Shown in pieces: positions 46,630 through 58,402 of a stretch of DNA of 64,000 nt; within the stretch, counting starts at the first letter, position 1; each line of letters starts with the position of its first letter. The stretch spans positions 65,383,094 through 65,447,093 of the forward strand of contig NW_022098057.1 of NCBI RefSeq assembly GCF_002288925.2. The letters run 5' to 3'. The DNA is from Delphinapterus leucas. Its lineage: Eukaryota > Chordata > Mammalia > Artiodactyla > Monodontidae. The position numbers and the translations under genes are program-made. The notes below the pieces were generated by a model. The model was not told the origin of the DNA. It was given only the letters and a program-made list of their open reading frames with translations, and did not search any database.

Positions 46630-47770
46630 CCTACAGTTACTGCTGAGCAACCTTTCTCTCTCCAGCCCAGAGTCATCTCCAAACTAGACTCCTATTTCAA
46701 ACTCCCTGCAGACACCTCCATTTTAACTTTCTCCAGATACCTTGAATTATTAAACATATTCAATTCTGAACTCTCTTTCCTCCCCCACCCCAACTCTCGT
46801 CTTGCACTTACATCAGTATTTTCTCTTTCAGGTAATGAAATCACCAACCTCCAAATTTCCCAAGCCAGTGTCCTGAAAATCATTCATCTCTCATTGCTAG
46901 TAATTCTGCCTTGTTGGTGTCTTGCAACTATGTCCCATTCTTTGCATGCCTAACTACTACTGACTCGGTCCAGGACCTCCTGCTTTCTCACCTGAATTAT
47001 TAGATGAATCCCTTGGTACTCCATCCTGCTCATCTCCTAGATATCCTTCACAAAGCTGCCAGAATGGTCTCTTTAAAACAAAATATTGATCCTATCACCC
47101 CCTTACTTAAAGCCTTTAAATGAGTTAAAAAGATCTTTGGATGAATCCAGAATCCTTAGGAAGATAACCAAGAAGCTTCATGACCTTGGCCCTTACTTTC
47201 TCCAGCCTCATCTCTCACCGCTTGCCTCACCCTCCCTACCACATTCTTTGATAAAGTCATATTTTATGATACCTTTCACCATTTACTTTATATGCACTGC
47301 CCTTCCTGGTTCTTTGCTATCTCCCACAAAATTAACACTTACACACACTTCTTTTTTTTGTCAGTTAGAGCACTCTTAATCAAAGAAAGATCTCTGGGAA
47401 GGACATCCTTTTTAATTAAGCATGTAGCAATAAAGTAGTGAACCACAAACAATAGTCCAATGAGCAGACTAAACTTCTCTAATATTATAGATAGATCACC
47501 AAGTAGTCATAGCTCAAGACACAATATAAAAAAACATAACTTCTTCTGAGAAGCCTTATGTGACCCTCCAGGCTAACTTTGTTGTCTCTTCAGCATTACC
47601 CCTTCTGCATGCCCTAGTTGTGGTTCTTAGCACAATATACTTATGAGAACTGTTATGCTCTAAACAACTTGAGGGCAGAAGACCATATTTTTTCCTTTTG
47701 TCCCCTTCCTGGATATGATAAGCTTTGAGTGTCTAATAAATGCAGTGAAGAATCTTGAATGAGGCTGTAA
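46630..47770 (+). repeat. L2 LINE, long sense 3' fragment
   Basis: About 1.1 kb of colinear sense L2. It includes 'ctccagcccagagtcatctc', 'gacacctccattttaacttt', 'ctgccagaatggtctcttta', 'cccttacttaaagccttta', 'catgaccttggcccttactt' and 'gagaagccttatgtgaccct'. It ends 'cttgagggcagaagaccata' and a degraded terminus near 47755. The open frames 46627-46953 and 47086-47379 are remnants of, or chance frames in, this L2; the second lies in the normally untranslated end. Confidence 0.85.
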
Positions 47771-48668
47771 ATATAAAACAGTGTAGAGGTTGGTAAAGAC
47801 TTGCCAGTTCTGGGTAATCACATGATTGGAAAAGCATAGATGAGGGAACTAGTAGGTCAGGTAGCAGATGGTTGGGCTTTGTGATACTGAGTTCTACAGG
47901 CTTTCCCCCTCCTCTTTACCCTTACTGTTCAGGGAACATTAGTAATCACAAGTAACTGGGGGAAACATATTTTGTTTTTGTTGTCATTATTATTTACAAT
48001 CTCACATTGCTTTCTAAGGAAGACAGATCTTAATTTTGTTCTGAGTGTGATAACATGTTGGGTTGTATGATTTGGGTAGGTGGAGCTGGTGCAGAATGGA
48101 TGTCAGGAATCTAGATTTCATACAGGAACTTTGAAGGTTAGTGCTAGAAGGAACTTTAACCCAGTCCCCACCTAAAGTGTGGTCTGTGAACTAGTGCTGG
48201 TCAGTCCATAACAGTGACCCCAGTTGATGGAAAGCACTTAGAAATTGTTATAGTGACTTAACAGAGGACTTTTATATCTGTTTAATCTAATAGAAAAATT
48301 TTGGATTCTGTGTTGTATAAATTTATTTTTTATTAATTCATACTTTGTATATATATTTAAAAGCATTGGTTCATAACAGATTGGAAAGATAAAATAACTA
48401 GTTCTTTAGTACACAGAGGAACACTCCTTTAATGCATGTCTTTTCAGTAAACCTTAAAGAATCTGGTTGACAAAATTTTCTGTGTAGAGTCTCTCTGCAG
48501 ATCCTCATGAAGCTCATATGTAGACCTCCAGAAGGACTCTTGATATGGCTAAAACCAGTCATTTATAGACAAGAGCACTGAACACTAGAGAAGTGAAATA
48601 ATCTATCCAAGATTTGATAGCAAACTGGAATCAACACTTAGTTTACTTCACCAAAATAATGTCTTGTT

Positions 48669-48702
48669 CTTCCTGTTTCTAAATGCTTCCTGTTTCTAAA
48701 TG
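48669..48702. repeat. 17-bp perfect tandem duplication
   Basis: CTTCCTGTTTCTAAATG occurs twice in a row (48669-48685 and 48686-48702). It contains the ETS core TTCCTG in each copy. The likely origin is replication slippage. Confidence 0.95.
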
Positions 48703-49106
48703 CCCCATTTATACCGCTTGATACCACCAGAATGAGGATTGTGTTTTTTCTTCTCAAACTTTGTGATGCACTATACTGTGGCATGGGGCTTTGGGGAGAT
48801 TGGCCTGCTCTGCCCACCTGCTTAAGATAACATATACAATACACTATTATGACATTGTAGCAAAATTAAAGGGCAACCTGTGCTGCTAGCATGACTATTA
48901 ACTGTTGATTCCAAAATCTATTCTTGATGTAGCTTACTTTAACCTTTATTGAAAGAATAATAACTCTTGACTGACAGTTTTGTTTGTGGAAAATGCCTTT
49001 AATTTAATCTAGAGCCTGGTGATGCTACCTGGAAAATATGGACATTGCCAACATATGCATTTTATTTTGTTTTCATCTGAGTCTCATGGCCAAAGCTGGT
49101 TGCTAC

Positions 49107-49134
49107 CAAAAAAAAAAAAAAAAAAAAAAAAAAA
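49107..49134. repeat. (A)28 run
   Basis: An uninterrupted A-run. It could be a retroposon tail, but I see no AATAAA just upstream and no recognisable element, so I call only the run. Confidence 0.9.
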
Positions 49135-51269
49135 CAAGACAATGAGAAATGATGTCTCTGAAGTTTGAAGTCTGATGTGAGAGAGAGTCTGCAGAGTCAC
49201 AAATGAAAGCATCCAGGCAGAAAGGATATCTTTGGCTTTCTTGTCGTGTGTGATTGATGCTTTCCTTTAGTCACCTGAGCTCATGTGTCCTAGTACTTTT
49301 TTCTCTTGCTGCCACAGTCATAATTAATGATTAAGGTACATAACTAGTATAACACCTGGCTATTAATTTCAGGAAGTAGATTGGGGTGCACAGCATTTGA
49401 TCTCACAGACACTCAGGGCAAGTCTGTAGAGCTTCCTTCATTGCATAAAGCTGAATGCTCTCTCTTTCCCCATCCCCGCTACGATTTTGACAACCTGCCC
49501 ACACCTGAACAAGTCAGTCTCACCTCTTTCTCTGTCGCTATTCTTTTCCAGTCCATTTCACAAGCTGGAAGAAATAAGATAAATTAAATTGCAATTGTGT
49601 ATGTATGTGTTTTAAAGGTACTGAATGCAACTTGTATAAATCACCATTATTTATGTTAACAGTAAGTAAATCTTCACCTTGTACCAAATGCTGTCTACCA
49701 ATGATATAGACATGACTGGTTTTATGTAAACAGTAACTCTGAAATCGTGCACCTGTCTTTGGTCCCTTTTGTTTTACATACAGTCAGTCTGTGTCCTCTC
49801 TGCTTCCAGATTCAAATACCTGGCTAGCTTGGCCTTTTCTTTCTCTAGATATTCCCTCCTGGATATTTTGGGTCAATATTTGGGTCAAAATTTAAATCTT
49901 AAAAAGATTTAAATTTTATTTTCATATAGCTTGAAGATAACATAATTAGAAAGGAAAACTGTAATCTAAACAGTCTCATAATGGGAGCATATGCCAATAA
50001 AATGATTTAGGCTGATTTTCTCTTTTGAGTGGTCCACATCACTACTCTTGATCATAAGCATAGAAATTTTAGAGATGAACTAAAAGTAAATCTTATTAAG
50101 TGGTCAAGAGGCTGGAGGAAGTAAGAAAATAACACAGCTCTCAAATTAATTAAATTCAGATTGCCAGTAATTTTAATCATGTTGACAGCTATTTACTTTG
50201 CATCATTTTAGCTAAATAAGCAAACTATTACTCTGTAGATTCTATTCCTCAGCTAACTTGACTGCCATAGTAAAAATGAACATCTTATTATTTTCAGTAC
50301 CTAAAATGGATTTCCAGTTTCCGGATGGGAAATTAAACCAAACATATTTCTTTCTTTCCCTTCATACTCTAATGCCATGGAACTGACTAAAGAAGGACCA
50401 AATGAGCAAAAGAAAATCTGTAACAATGCTGGAAAACAGGGAAGGGTGACATCAATAAGCAGACACTTTCAGGAATTTAGTTTTTGAAAATGAAGATGTG
50501 TTGGGTTTACCAAGGAGCTGACAAGGGCTTTTATAAAGCCCAATATCAGCAAAGTAGGTAAACCTTGAGAGGCAAGTCAGCAAGTCTCTCCAATAGAAAA
50601 CTGATGGAAACCCAGGCTTGGGAAACTATAGCATTATTTAACCCCTATTTGGAAGGATGGGTGTATCAGTGAGAGTAACACAGTAGGGCTTCTAGAATTT
50701 ATCAGAGCTCTGCAGAAAGATGTTAAACAAAATATTTGCTTTAGTGCTTCCTCCAAGTGCTGTCATCAGCATCCTAAATGCAGTTGGAGCTTTTCAAGCT
50801 TTAAGAAAAGTTGGAGCTTTTCTTACCCACCTCACTCTTGCTTTTCCTTTTGGAACACAGTTGTCAGGTTCATTCCCAGTACCTGTACCTGGAAGGAAAT
50901 CTCACTTTCTGCTTCTCTCTGTTCCCTGAACATTGCAATTTCATGACATCAAACGTTGGCTCAAGCATAAGGAGCCATTAACAGCCACCCCAGTATGGGC
51001 CATCTAAACCTGAACCCAGAAATACGAAAAGATAATGAAATAACCCGTCATTGGGGAGAAAAAGAGGAAAGCTGGAACTCAGAGCAAATGTTCCCAATGA
51101 AACAAAGGAAACAGAGATATTGCAGATAGGTAATCAGAAGAGAACTATTTAAAATTCTAATTAATGTCCTCATTGATATTTGAGACATTGGCTTTTTTGT
51201 CATCTTGTCTCTGTAAAATAGTACAGTGCTATGTAAAAGGAACAATAGGGTAATTTTACTGAAAGATTA

Positions 51270-51455
51270 CTATACAGCATGCACTGTTCTCTGATCTTTA
51301 CATATTAACTCATTCAATCCTCACCATGACCCTATGAAAGATAGGTTATTATTAGCTCCATGGGATGAGGAAACTGAGGCATAGTTAACATACCTTGCCC
51401 AAGGTTAAATAGCTATTAAATTGCCAGGCCAAGGCTCAAAAGAACCGAAGTCCAG
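51270..51455 (-). repeat. MIR SINE, long fragment
   Basis: Antisense MIR in order: 'tctttacatattaactcatt', 'caatcctcaccatgacccta', 'attattagctccatgggatg', 'aggaaactgaggcatagtta', 'cttgcccaaggttaaatagc'. Confidence 0.88.
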
Positions 51456-51649
51456 GCCAATACCTTTTAATTATTACTCTGAAAGGTAGCTATTGTTTTA
51501 AAGGAAAAATAAAACAACAACACAAACAAGCAAATTAATAGGAAAAGTAAAAACAGAACAGCTACCCATGAAAACCAGAAGCAAACTCAAGGAATTATCC
51601 CATACCTTAGATTCGAGAACAAGGATTTGGAAAATCTCAGTAAATGTTA

Positions 51650-51975
51650 GAAACATGGAATTTAGACACAAAGATCCAACACATAAAATCTTAGAAAGAT
51701 AAAATGAGTTGATTGAGGAGAAGCAATCATCACAGGAAAATATATTTCCCTGAGCTAAAGACTTGAGGCTACAGACCAAAAAAATTGACCAAGAGCTGAA
51801 TCAGTAATAATAAAAGACTCACACCTAAACATTATTGTGAGATTTCTGAATTTCAATAATAAAGAAAAAACCCTATAAACTTCCTAATAGAATGCAAGAA
51901 TATTTACAAAGGCAAGAAATCAAATTGACATTGAGCTTCTAATCTGACACCCCAAGCCAGACAATGTACTTGAAA
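51650..51975 (+). repeat. HAL1/L1M ORF1-like fragment
   Basis: The blocks 'tccctgagctaaagacttga', 'gactcacacctaaacattat', 'tgtgagatttctgaatttca' and 'acaaaggcaagaaatcaaat' are in the order found in HAL1 and old L1M ORF1 sequence. HAL1 is an L1-derived element that keeps ORF1 only. Coding capacity is lost. The exact family is uncertain. Confidence 0.55.
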
Positions 51976-52744
51976 TAAGTAGAAAAATGCCCTTGTTTAG
52001 TTTATTCAGATGTCTTTTGATGTTTACTTTGAAATAATGAATATAATGAGGTCCATATGTAGTCTGCACTGCCTTCAAGATTATGCAGTATATCCTTTGA
52101 TGATGTAGCTGCATTTGCTACATCTAATTGAAGGAATTTAATTATTGAGATATTGGAAGCTTACATATATCACTTTCCATCAGTGAAGAGATTCTTAATA
52201 AACACATGTCTAGAATTTTTGTATCCCAAACTAAAAAAATTCAATATTCAGTCAAGCCTGCTTTATTAAGGTGTTGTCATTTTATTTTGTGGTCATGACT
52301 TTTATAATGTTCTAATGTGATTGTTTCTTCTGATTTGAGGGGAGAATACATAGACTGACATAATTTAGCAACATTTAATGAATCTTTTATTCATTTTCCA
52401 GTAATTTTTAGTGACTTCGACCCCTAGTGTCAAGATTATAATTTCATTAATGTATGTAATTTGTCTATACGATGATTGAATGAGCAAGAATCTTTAACAA
52501 AGAAATAAGCATGATGAAATACATAAACAAAGGTAGTACACGGTCTTATTAAAGTGATGGTAAATGATGATAAATTCAGTTTTCAAATATTTTGCATGCG
52601 ATTTGTTATCAGCTGTGGACATTTAATGCCTCATTAGCCGTGGATTAAATCACTAGTTTAGAATCTATCCTCAGCAATAGTAAATGCCCATTACATCCAA
52701 TTAGAATACAAACTGAGGTGGAAAGTTGAAGTAAGAATGAGAGT
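51976..52744. other. AT-rich non-genic sequence
   Basis: No gene or named repeat is recognised. Confidence 0.4.
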
Positions 52745-52835
52745 TAGGTTCCAGTTCTGGCTTTGCAACTAACCACTTCTGTGGCCTTGGGAAAAGTATT
52801 CAAATATCCAAAAAAAACATTTGAAATAAAGTTTT
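52745..52835 (+). repeat. MIR SINE core fragment
   Basis: The MIR core is clear: 'ttccagttctggctttgcaa', 'ctaaccacttctgtggcctt', 'gggaaaagt'. Confidence 0.75.
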
Positions 52836-53396
52836 AAGACTCTTGAGCACTTAATCTGGGCTCAGTCAATCTTAGTTCTTATTCTGAAAGTGATGTCCAT
52901 CTTTAGGATCCAGACTATGACTGAAACCTACACTGTAGGTCTTTGGTAATACATAAATTTTAAAAGAAGTAATGCACTCCAATTCAAACATTAATAGGAT
53001 GATTTCAGTAATGGTTTTCAGCAATTGTACAAAATTAATATTGATTAGATCTTAATTGAAATTCCTAATAAAAAGATTTATTATTAGCCATGAAGTTATC
53101 CACTCAAGTACTCAAATAATGTTTGAGAATGCTTTAAACTTTTATGTTTTACAAATTGAAAACATATATATATACACACACAACGTTATTTACATATATA
53201 CATGTGTGTATATATATATAAATCTGACAGTTTGTTGAAAAGAATACAAGATTGTGCCATGTTTTGTGTGTGTGTATGTTTCTGTGTGTGTGTTCATCAT
53301 TTATAAATGGGCTATTAGAGGCATTATTCCAGGCAAATATCTATTCAAGTGTCTTCCACTACCTGTAATTCTAGTTTACTTTGAAGCTGGTGGGCG
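52836..53396. other. Non-genic sequence with TA/CA repeat
   Basis: No gene is supported. TA, CA and TG dinucleotide runs lie at 53164-53220 and 53264-53294. Confidence 0.5.
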
Positions 53397-53401
53397 TACT
53401 C

Positions 53402-54038
53402 TGTGGTAGGCAAAGTTCTGAAGATGTCCCCTCAAGATTCCCATTTCTCGTTACAATCAAGCACTAATCTAGGTTCTGCTGTAAAGGAATTTTGCAGGTG
53501 TAATGAAGTTAAGGTTACTAATCTATTGACTTTAAAAAATGAGGAGTATCTTGGGTTATGCCAGTGGGATCAATGTAATCACATAAGCCCTGAAAAGCAG
53601 AAGAAGGAAGCAGAAGAGTAAGAGAGATGAGCACAGAAGAGATGAGGCAGAAGAGGTCAGAAAGATTCAACATATGGGAAAGACTCAACCCACTGTTGCT
53701 GCCTTTGAAGATGTAGAAAGAGGCTCCTCTTTAAAGAATGCGGGCTCTCTCACTGGCTGAAAGCTACAAGGAAATGTAGACCTTGGTCCTACAGTAGCAT
53801 GGAACTGAATCCAGCCAATAACCTGAATGAGTTTGGAAGTGGGTTCTTCCTCCAAACCTCCAGATAAGAGCCCAGGCTGGCCAACATTTTGATGTGAGCC
53901 TTTTGAGTCCCAGGGCAGAGGAATTAGCTGAACCGCCCAGACTCCTGACCTATAGAACTGTGAGATAATACATTTGTATTGTTTTTAAGCTGCTAAATTT
54001 GTGGTAATTTGTTATGGCAGGGATAGGAAACTACTACA
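53402..54038 (+). mobile_element. Solo LTR, ERVL-MaLR (MLT1-like)
   Basis: It begins TGTGGTAGGCAAAG and ends 'ggaaactactaca'. In order it carries 'gatgtcccctcaagattccc', 'ttttgcaggtgtaatgaagt', 'taagccctgaaaagcagaag', 'gtttggaagtgggttcttcc', 'ctgacctatagaactgtgag' and 'gtggtaatttgttatggcag'. At about 640 bp it is longer than most MaLR LTRs, so it may hold a small insertion or belong to a longer subfamily. Flanks TACTC and TACTG match at four of five positions. The frame at 53403-53621 is chance. Confidence 0.83.
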
Positions 54039-54227
54039 TACTGAAAAGAAAACGTGGACATAATCTCAGATAGTGGTTCTTAGTGACTCTCAGGACCCAT
54101 TGAAAGAAGAATTTAAAGAATTTTGAGGTGAAACATCTATATTATTCAAATATTTCTTTCTCAAAATTCTCAATTTTCATTATTGGACTGGCACTTCTTT
54201 TTTTTTACTTTGAATAGAATTTTGGAA

Positions 54228-54838
54228 GTTTATTTTTATTATTATTTTTTAGCATCTTTATTGGAGTATAATTGCTTTACAATGGTGTGTTAGCTTCTGC
54301 TCTACAACAAAGTGAATCAGCTATACATATACATATATCCCCGTATCTCCTCCCTCTTGTGTCTCCCTCCCCTCTAGGTGGTCACAAAGCACCCAGCTGA
54401 TCTCCCTGTGCTATGCGGCTGCTTCCCACTAGCTATCTATTTTACATTTGGTAGTATATGTAAGTCCATGCCACTCTCTCACTTTGTCCTAGCTTACCCT
54501 TCCCCCTCCCCGTGTCCTCAAGTCCATTCTCTACGTCTGTGTCTTTATTCCTGCCCTGCCCCTAGGCTCTTCAGAACCATTTGTTTTTTTTTTAGATTCC
54601 ATATATATGTATTAGCACATGGTATTTGTTTTTCTCTTTCTGACTTACTTCACTCTGTATGACAGACTCTACGTCCATCTATCTCACTACTAATAACTCA
54701 ATTTCGTTTCTTTTTATGGTTGAGTAATATTCCATCATATATATATACCTCATTTTCTTTATCCATTCATCTGTTGATGAACACTTAGGTTGCTTCCATG
54801 TCCTGGCTATTGTAAATAGAGCTGCAATGAACATTGTG
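54228..54838 (-). mobile_element. Antisense 5'-truncated L1 (3' end)
   Basis: It starts in T-rich sequence, then 'gcatctttattggagtataa', and includes the full 3' UTR and ORF2 C-terminus ('gagtaatattccatcatata', 'tggctattgtaaatagagct', 'gcaatgaacattgtg'). It corresponds closely to the copies at 2311, 24413 and 28378. Target duplications are not clear. Confidence 0.9.
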
Positions 54839-55429
54839 TGGACCAACCTTTTTTAAAAGAAATATAGAAATGTATTTTATTTTCCATGCAGTGTCTTTTC
54901 TCTTACCATCTTCTCCCCACCCTCACTGTCCCAAGGACGCCATTTAAGAACCTCAGCATTCTGTACCTTTAAGAATTGTTAAAATTGAAGAAGAATAAAC
55001 TCTATCTAACTGTATGCTGACAATAATTTAAAGATTAATCCTTTCTTCACTTCTTCAATTTTCTTATCAAATCTTCGGAGGATGTATGCTAAAGAGGACT
55101 GTTATTTACAGAGCCAACTGGGAAGGAGTGTGCCCATACCATCCTCCACTGAATGCTCCCTCTCTTAATTAAAAAGAGCTGCCAGAAGAGAGGTGCTGTG
55201 GGTAAATATAGCAGTTGAGTGAAGGAATAAAACATTTGATTTTTTTTGTTTACATTTTTAACATCATCTGATATCACAGAAAACCTACTGTAATACCTTA
55301 TTATGAAATATTTTAGATATACCAAAAGACTTTGAGGAAAATGTATGAACACTGTTGTTAGCACCAATCAGATTAAGAAAGAAAACATAAAAATAACGTA
55401 GGCTTCATTTTTTCCCCTCCTAATCATTC
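54839..55429. other. Non-genic sequence, no recognised element
   Basis: No gene or named repeat is recognised. Confidence 0.4.
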
Positions 55430-58402
55430 TTTTAATTCTTCTTTTTATTCTTTTCCTCCCAGTGTTATAGAGATATAATTGACGTATAACATAGTGTAAG
55501 TTTAAGGTGTACAAAGTATTGCTTTGATACACATATATTGGAAAATGATTACCACCATAGTATTAGGTAATACCCTCATTACATCACATAGTTACCATTC
55601 TTTTTTTGTGATGCAAGCATTTAAGATCTACTCTTTTAGCAACTTTCAAGTACCCTTTGATCAACATCTCCCATTTCTAACATCCACCAGTCCCTGGTAA
55701 CACCACTCTCCTCTCAGTGTCTCTGAGTTCTGCCGTTTTAGATTCCACATATAAGTGATATCATACAGTATTCCTCTTTCTCTGTCTGACTGATATCACT
55801 TAGCATAATGCCCTCGAGGTCCATCCATGTTGTTACAAAGGGAACGTCATTCTTCTTTCTCAGGGCTGATTAGTACTCTGAATAATATATCTCTGAATAA
55901 TATAATAATACATGTTTGAATAATATATCTACTTTATCCATTCATCCATTGATGACACTTTGGTTTTTTCAATATCTTGGCTATTGTGAATAATGCTGTA
56001 ATTCACATGAGAGTACAGATATCTATGTGAGATACTGATCTGATTTCCTTTGGATGTGTACCCAGAAGTGGGATAACTGGATCATACAGTAGTTCTATTT
56101 TTAATTTTTTGAGGAACCGAAATACTGTTTTACATAGTGACTGTAACAATTTACAATCCCACCAACAGTGCATGGGGGTTCCTTTTCTCTACATCCTTTC
56201 CAACACTTCAGACCTCTTATCTTTTTGATGATGGCCATTCTGACAGGTGTGAGGTGGTATCTCATAGTGGTTTTGATTTGCATTTCCCTGATGGTTAGTG
56301 ATGTTGAAAACCTTTTTCTGTACCTGTGTGTCATTTCTATGTCTTCTTTGGAAAAATGTCTATTCAGTTCCTCTGCCCATTTTTAAATCAGGTTGTTTGT
56401 GTTTTGCTATTGAGTTGTATGAGTTCTTCATATATTTTGAAGAATATATAAAGGGTTATATATATATATATAACCCTTTATATATATTACTTGCAAATAT
56501 TTTCTCCCATTCCATAGGTTGCTTTTTTATTTTACTGATGGTTTACTTTGCTGTGTAGAAGTTTTTAGTATGATGTAGTAGCACTTATTTGCTTTTGCTT
56601 TTGTTACCTTTGCTTTTTGTGTCAAGTCCAAAAATTTATTACCAAGAGCAATGTTAATGTCATACATGGCCTTCATTATGCTGAGGTACATTTCTTCTAT
56701 ACAAAGTTTCTTAAAAGCTTTTACCTTGAAATAATGTTGAATTTTGTCAAATTTTTTTCCCTGCATCTATTGATAAGATAATACAGTAGTTATTCTTCAT
56801 CGTATTAATGTGGTATATTACGTTAATTAATGTATGTGTGTTGAAACATTCTTACATCGCAGGAATAAATCTCACTGAATTAGAGCATACGATCCATTTA
56901 ATTTATTTGAATTTTATTTTGTTGAGGATTTTTGCATCTACGTTCATCAGGGATATTGGCCTATTATTTTCTTTTCTTGCAGTGTCCTTGTCTGGTTTTG
57001 GTATCACAGTAATGCTGGCCTTGTAAAATGAATTTGTAAACATTCCCTCCTTTTCTATTTTTTGGAAAGTTTGAGAAGGATTGGTATTAGTTCTTCTTTA
57101 AATGTTTGGTAGAATTCACCAGTGAAGTCATCTGGTCCTGGATTTTTTGTTTTGGGGAGGTTTTTGATTACTGATTCAATTTTTTTGCTTGTTACTGGTC
57201 TATTCAGATTTTCTATTCTTCATGATTCAGTCTTGGTAGGTCGTATGTTTCTAGGAATTTATCCATTTCTTCTAAGTTGTCCAATTTATTGGCATATAAT
57301 TGTTCATAGTAGTCTTCTGTGATCTTTTGTATTTCTGTGGTATCAGTTGTTATATCTCTTCTTTCATTTCTAATTTTATTTATTTAAGTCCACTCCCTTT
57401 TTTTCTTGGTAAGTCTAGCTAAGGGTTTGTCTATTTTTTCATCTTTTCAAAAAAAGCCCAGCTTTTAGTATCATGAATCTTTTCCACTGTCCCTTATTTC
57501 ATCTATGTCCACTCTGATCTTTGTTATTTCCTTTTTTTCTACTAACTTTGAGCTTATGTTGTTATTCTAGTTCCTTGAATTATAATGTAAGGTTATTCAT
57601 TTGAGACCTTTCTTTTTCCTTAATGTAGGTAGTTGAATTGTGATGTGTCTCTGGGTGTTTCTTTGGGTTCATCTCATTTGAAACTTTCTGGACCTTCTGG
57701 ATTTGGATATATGTTTCTTCCCCAGGTTAAGGAAGTTTGCAATCATTATTTCTGTGAGTAAGCTTTGTGCTCCCTTTCTCTCTCTCTCCTCCTTCTGGGA
57801 CTCTTATAATATGTATATCAATCTGTTTGATGGTGCCCACAGGTCCCTTAAGCTATCTTCACTCTTTTATATTCTTTTTTCTTTTTGCTCCTCGAGTTGG
57901 ATGAATTCCACTGCCCTGTCTTCGAGTTCCTCTTCATCTAGTCTGTTTTTGAACCCTTCCATTGAATTCTTTAACTCAATTAATATATTCTTTAGCTCTC
58001 TGGTTTCTATTTGGTACTTTCTTAAATTTCCGGGTCTCAGGAATGTAAGCCCCGTTGGCTTTCAGAACTAGGTGTTTTGGGGCCTGTCCCTTAAAAGGGA
58101 GTCCTAAAAGTTGGGACACTAGATGCACGGTTCAAACCCTTCAGTCGTCAGGAAAAGGCTAGGAGTTCGTGGTTATCTCCCAAGTGTATGGTATTGTCCT
58201 GGTGGTGAGGTTTATGATAAGAGTGTGTCTCAGCCTTTCCTATCCATTTTCATATGGGTATTTTCTTGTTCACGCAGTGTTTAGGAGTTGCTCAGCTAGC
58301 TTCTACATTTCTTTCAGAGGAAATTGCTCTGTATGTACTTGTTCATTCAGTGTGTCCATGGGAGGAGAGGAATTCAGGAGCCTCCTATGTTGATATCTTT
58401 AA
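55430..58402 (-). mobile_element. Decayed old L1M, antisense, with 5' end retained
   Basis: Antisense from a 3' end near 55430 ('ttatagagatataattgacg') to a 5' end near 58402, where the minus strand reads like an L1 5' terminus ('aggaggctcctgaattcct'). The 3' part carries the ORF2 C-terminus ('ggtgtgaggtggtatctcat'). The stretch up to 56765 reaches RT motif A. From 56770 to about 57630 it has ORF2 upstream of motif A ('tggtagaattcaccagtgaa', 'atcttttcaaaaaaagccca'). From 57630 it has L1M 5' UTR-like sequence ('tccaggttaaggaagttt'-like, 'cccacaggtcccttaagcta'). Junctions near 56660 and 57630 show internal deletions. It has no coding capacity. Confidence 0.8.
56444..56485. repeat. 42-bp perfect palindrome
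   Basis: The sequence is identical to its own reverse complement over 42 bases. AAAGGGTTAT at 56450 pairs with ATAACCCTTT ending at 56479 across an alternating TA centre. It lies inside the decayed L1M, where the related L1s have no such palindrome. Confidence 0.95.

Larger units (their letters stand above)
47771..51269. other. Mostly unique non-genic sequence
   Basis: About 3.5 kb with no gene and almost no recognisable young repeat. Features: a 28-base A-run at 49107-49134, a 17-bp tandem duplication at 48669-48702, and weak hAT-like sequence ('aaagtgtggtctgtgaacta') near 48174. Short frames (for example 49381-49587 and 50720-50929) have no recognised domain. Confidence 0.45.

Noticed and set aside
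46627..47379. Two plus-strand frames (108 and 97 codons) as possible exons
   Set aside because: They lie in a long L2 fragment whose flanking blocks match L2 order; no splice structure was seen.
57703..58071. 122-codon Ser/Phe-rich frame
   Set aside because: It is antisense to the 5' UTR-like region of an old L1M and contains a low-complexity Ser run.
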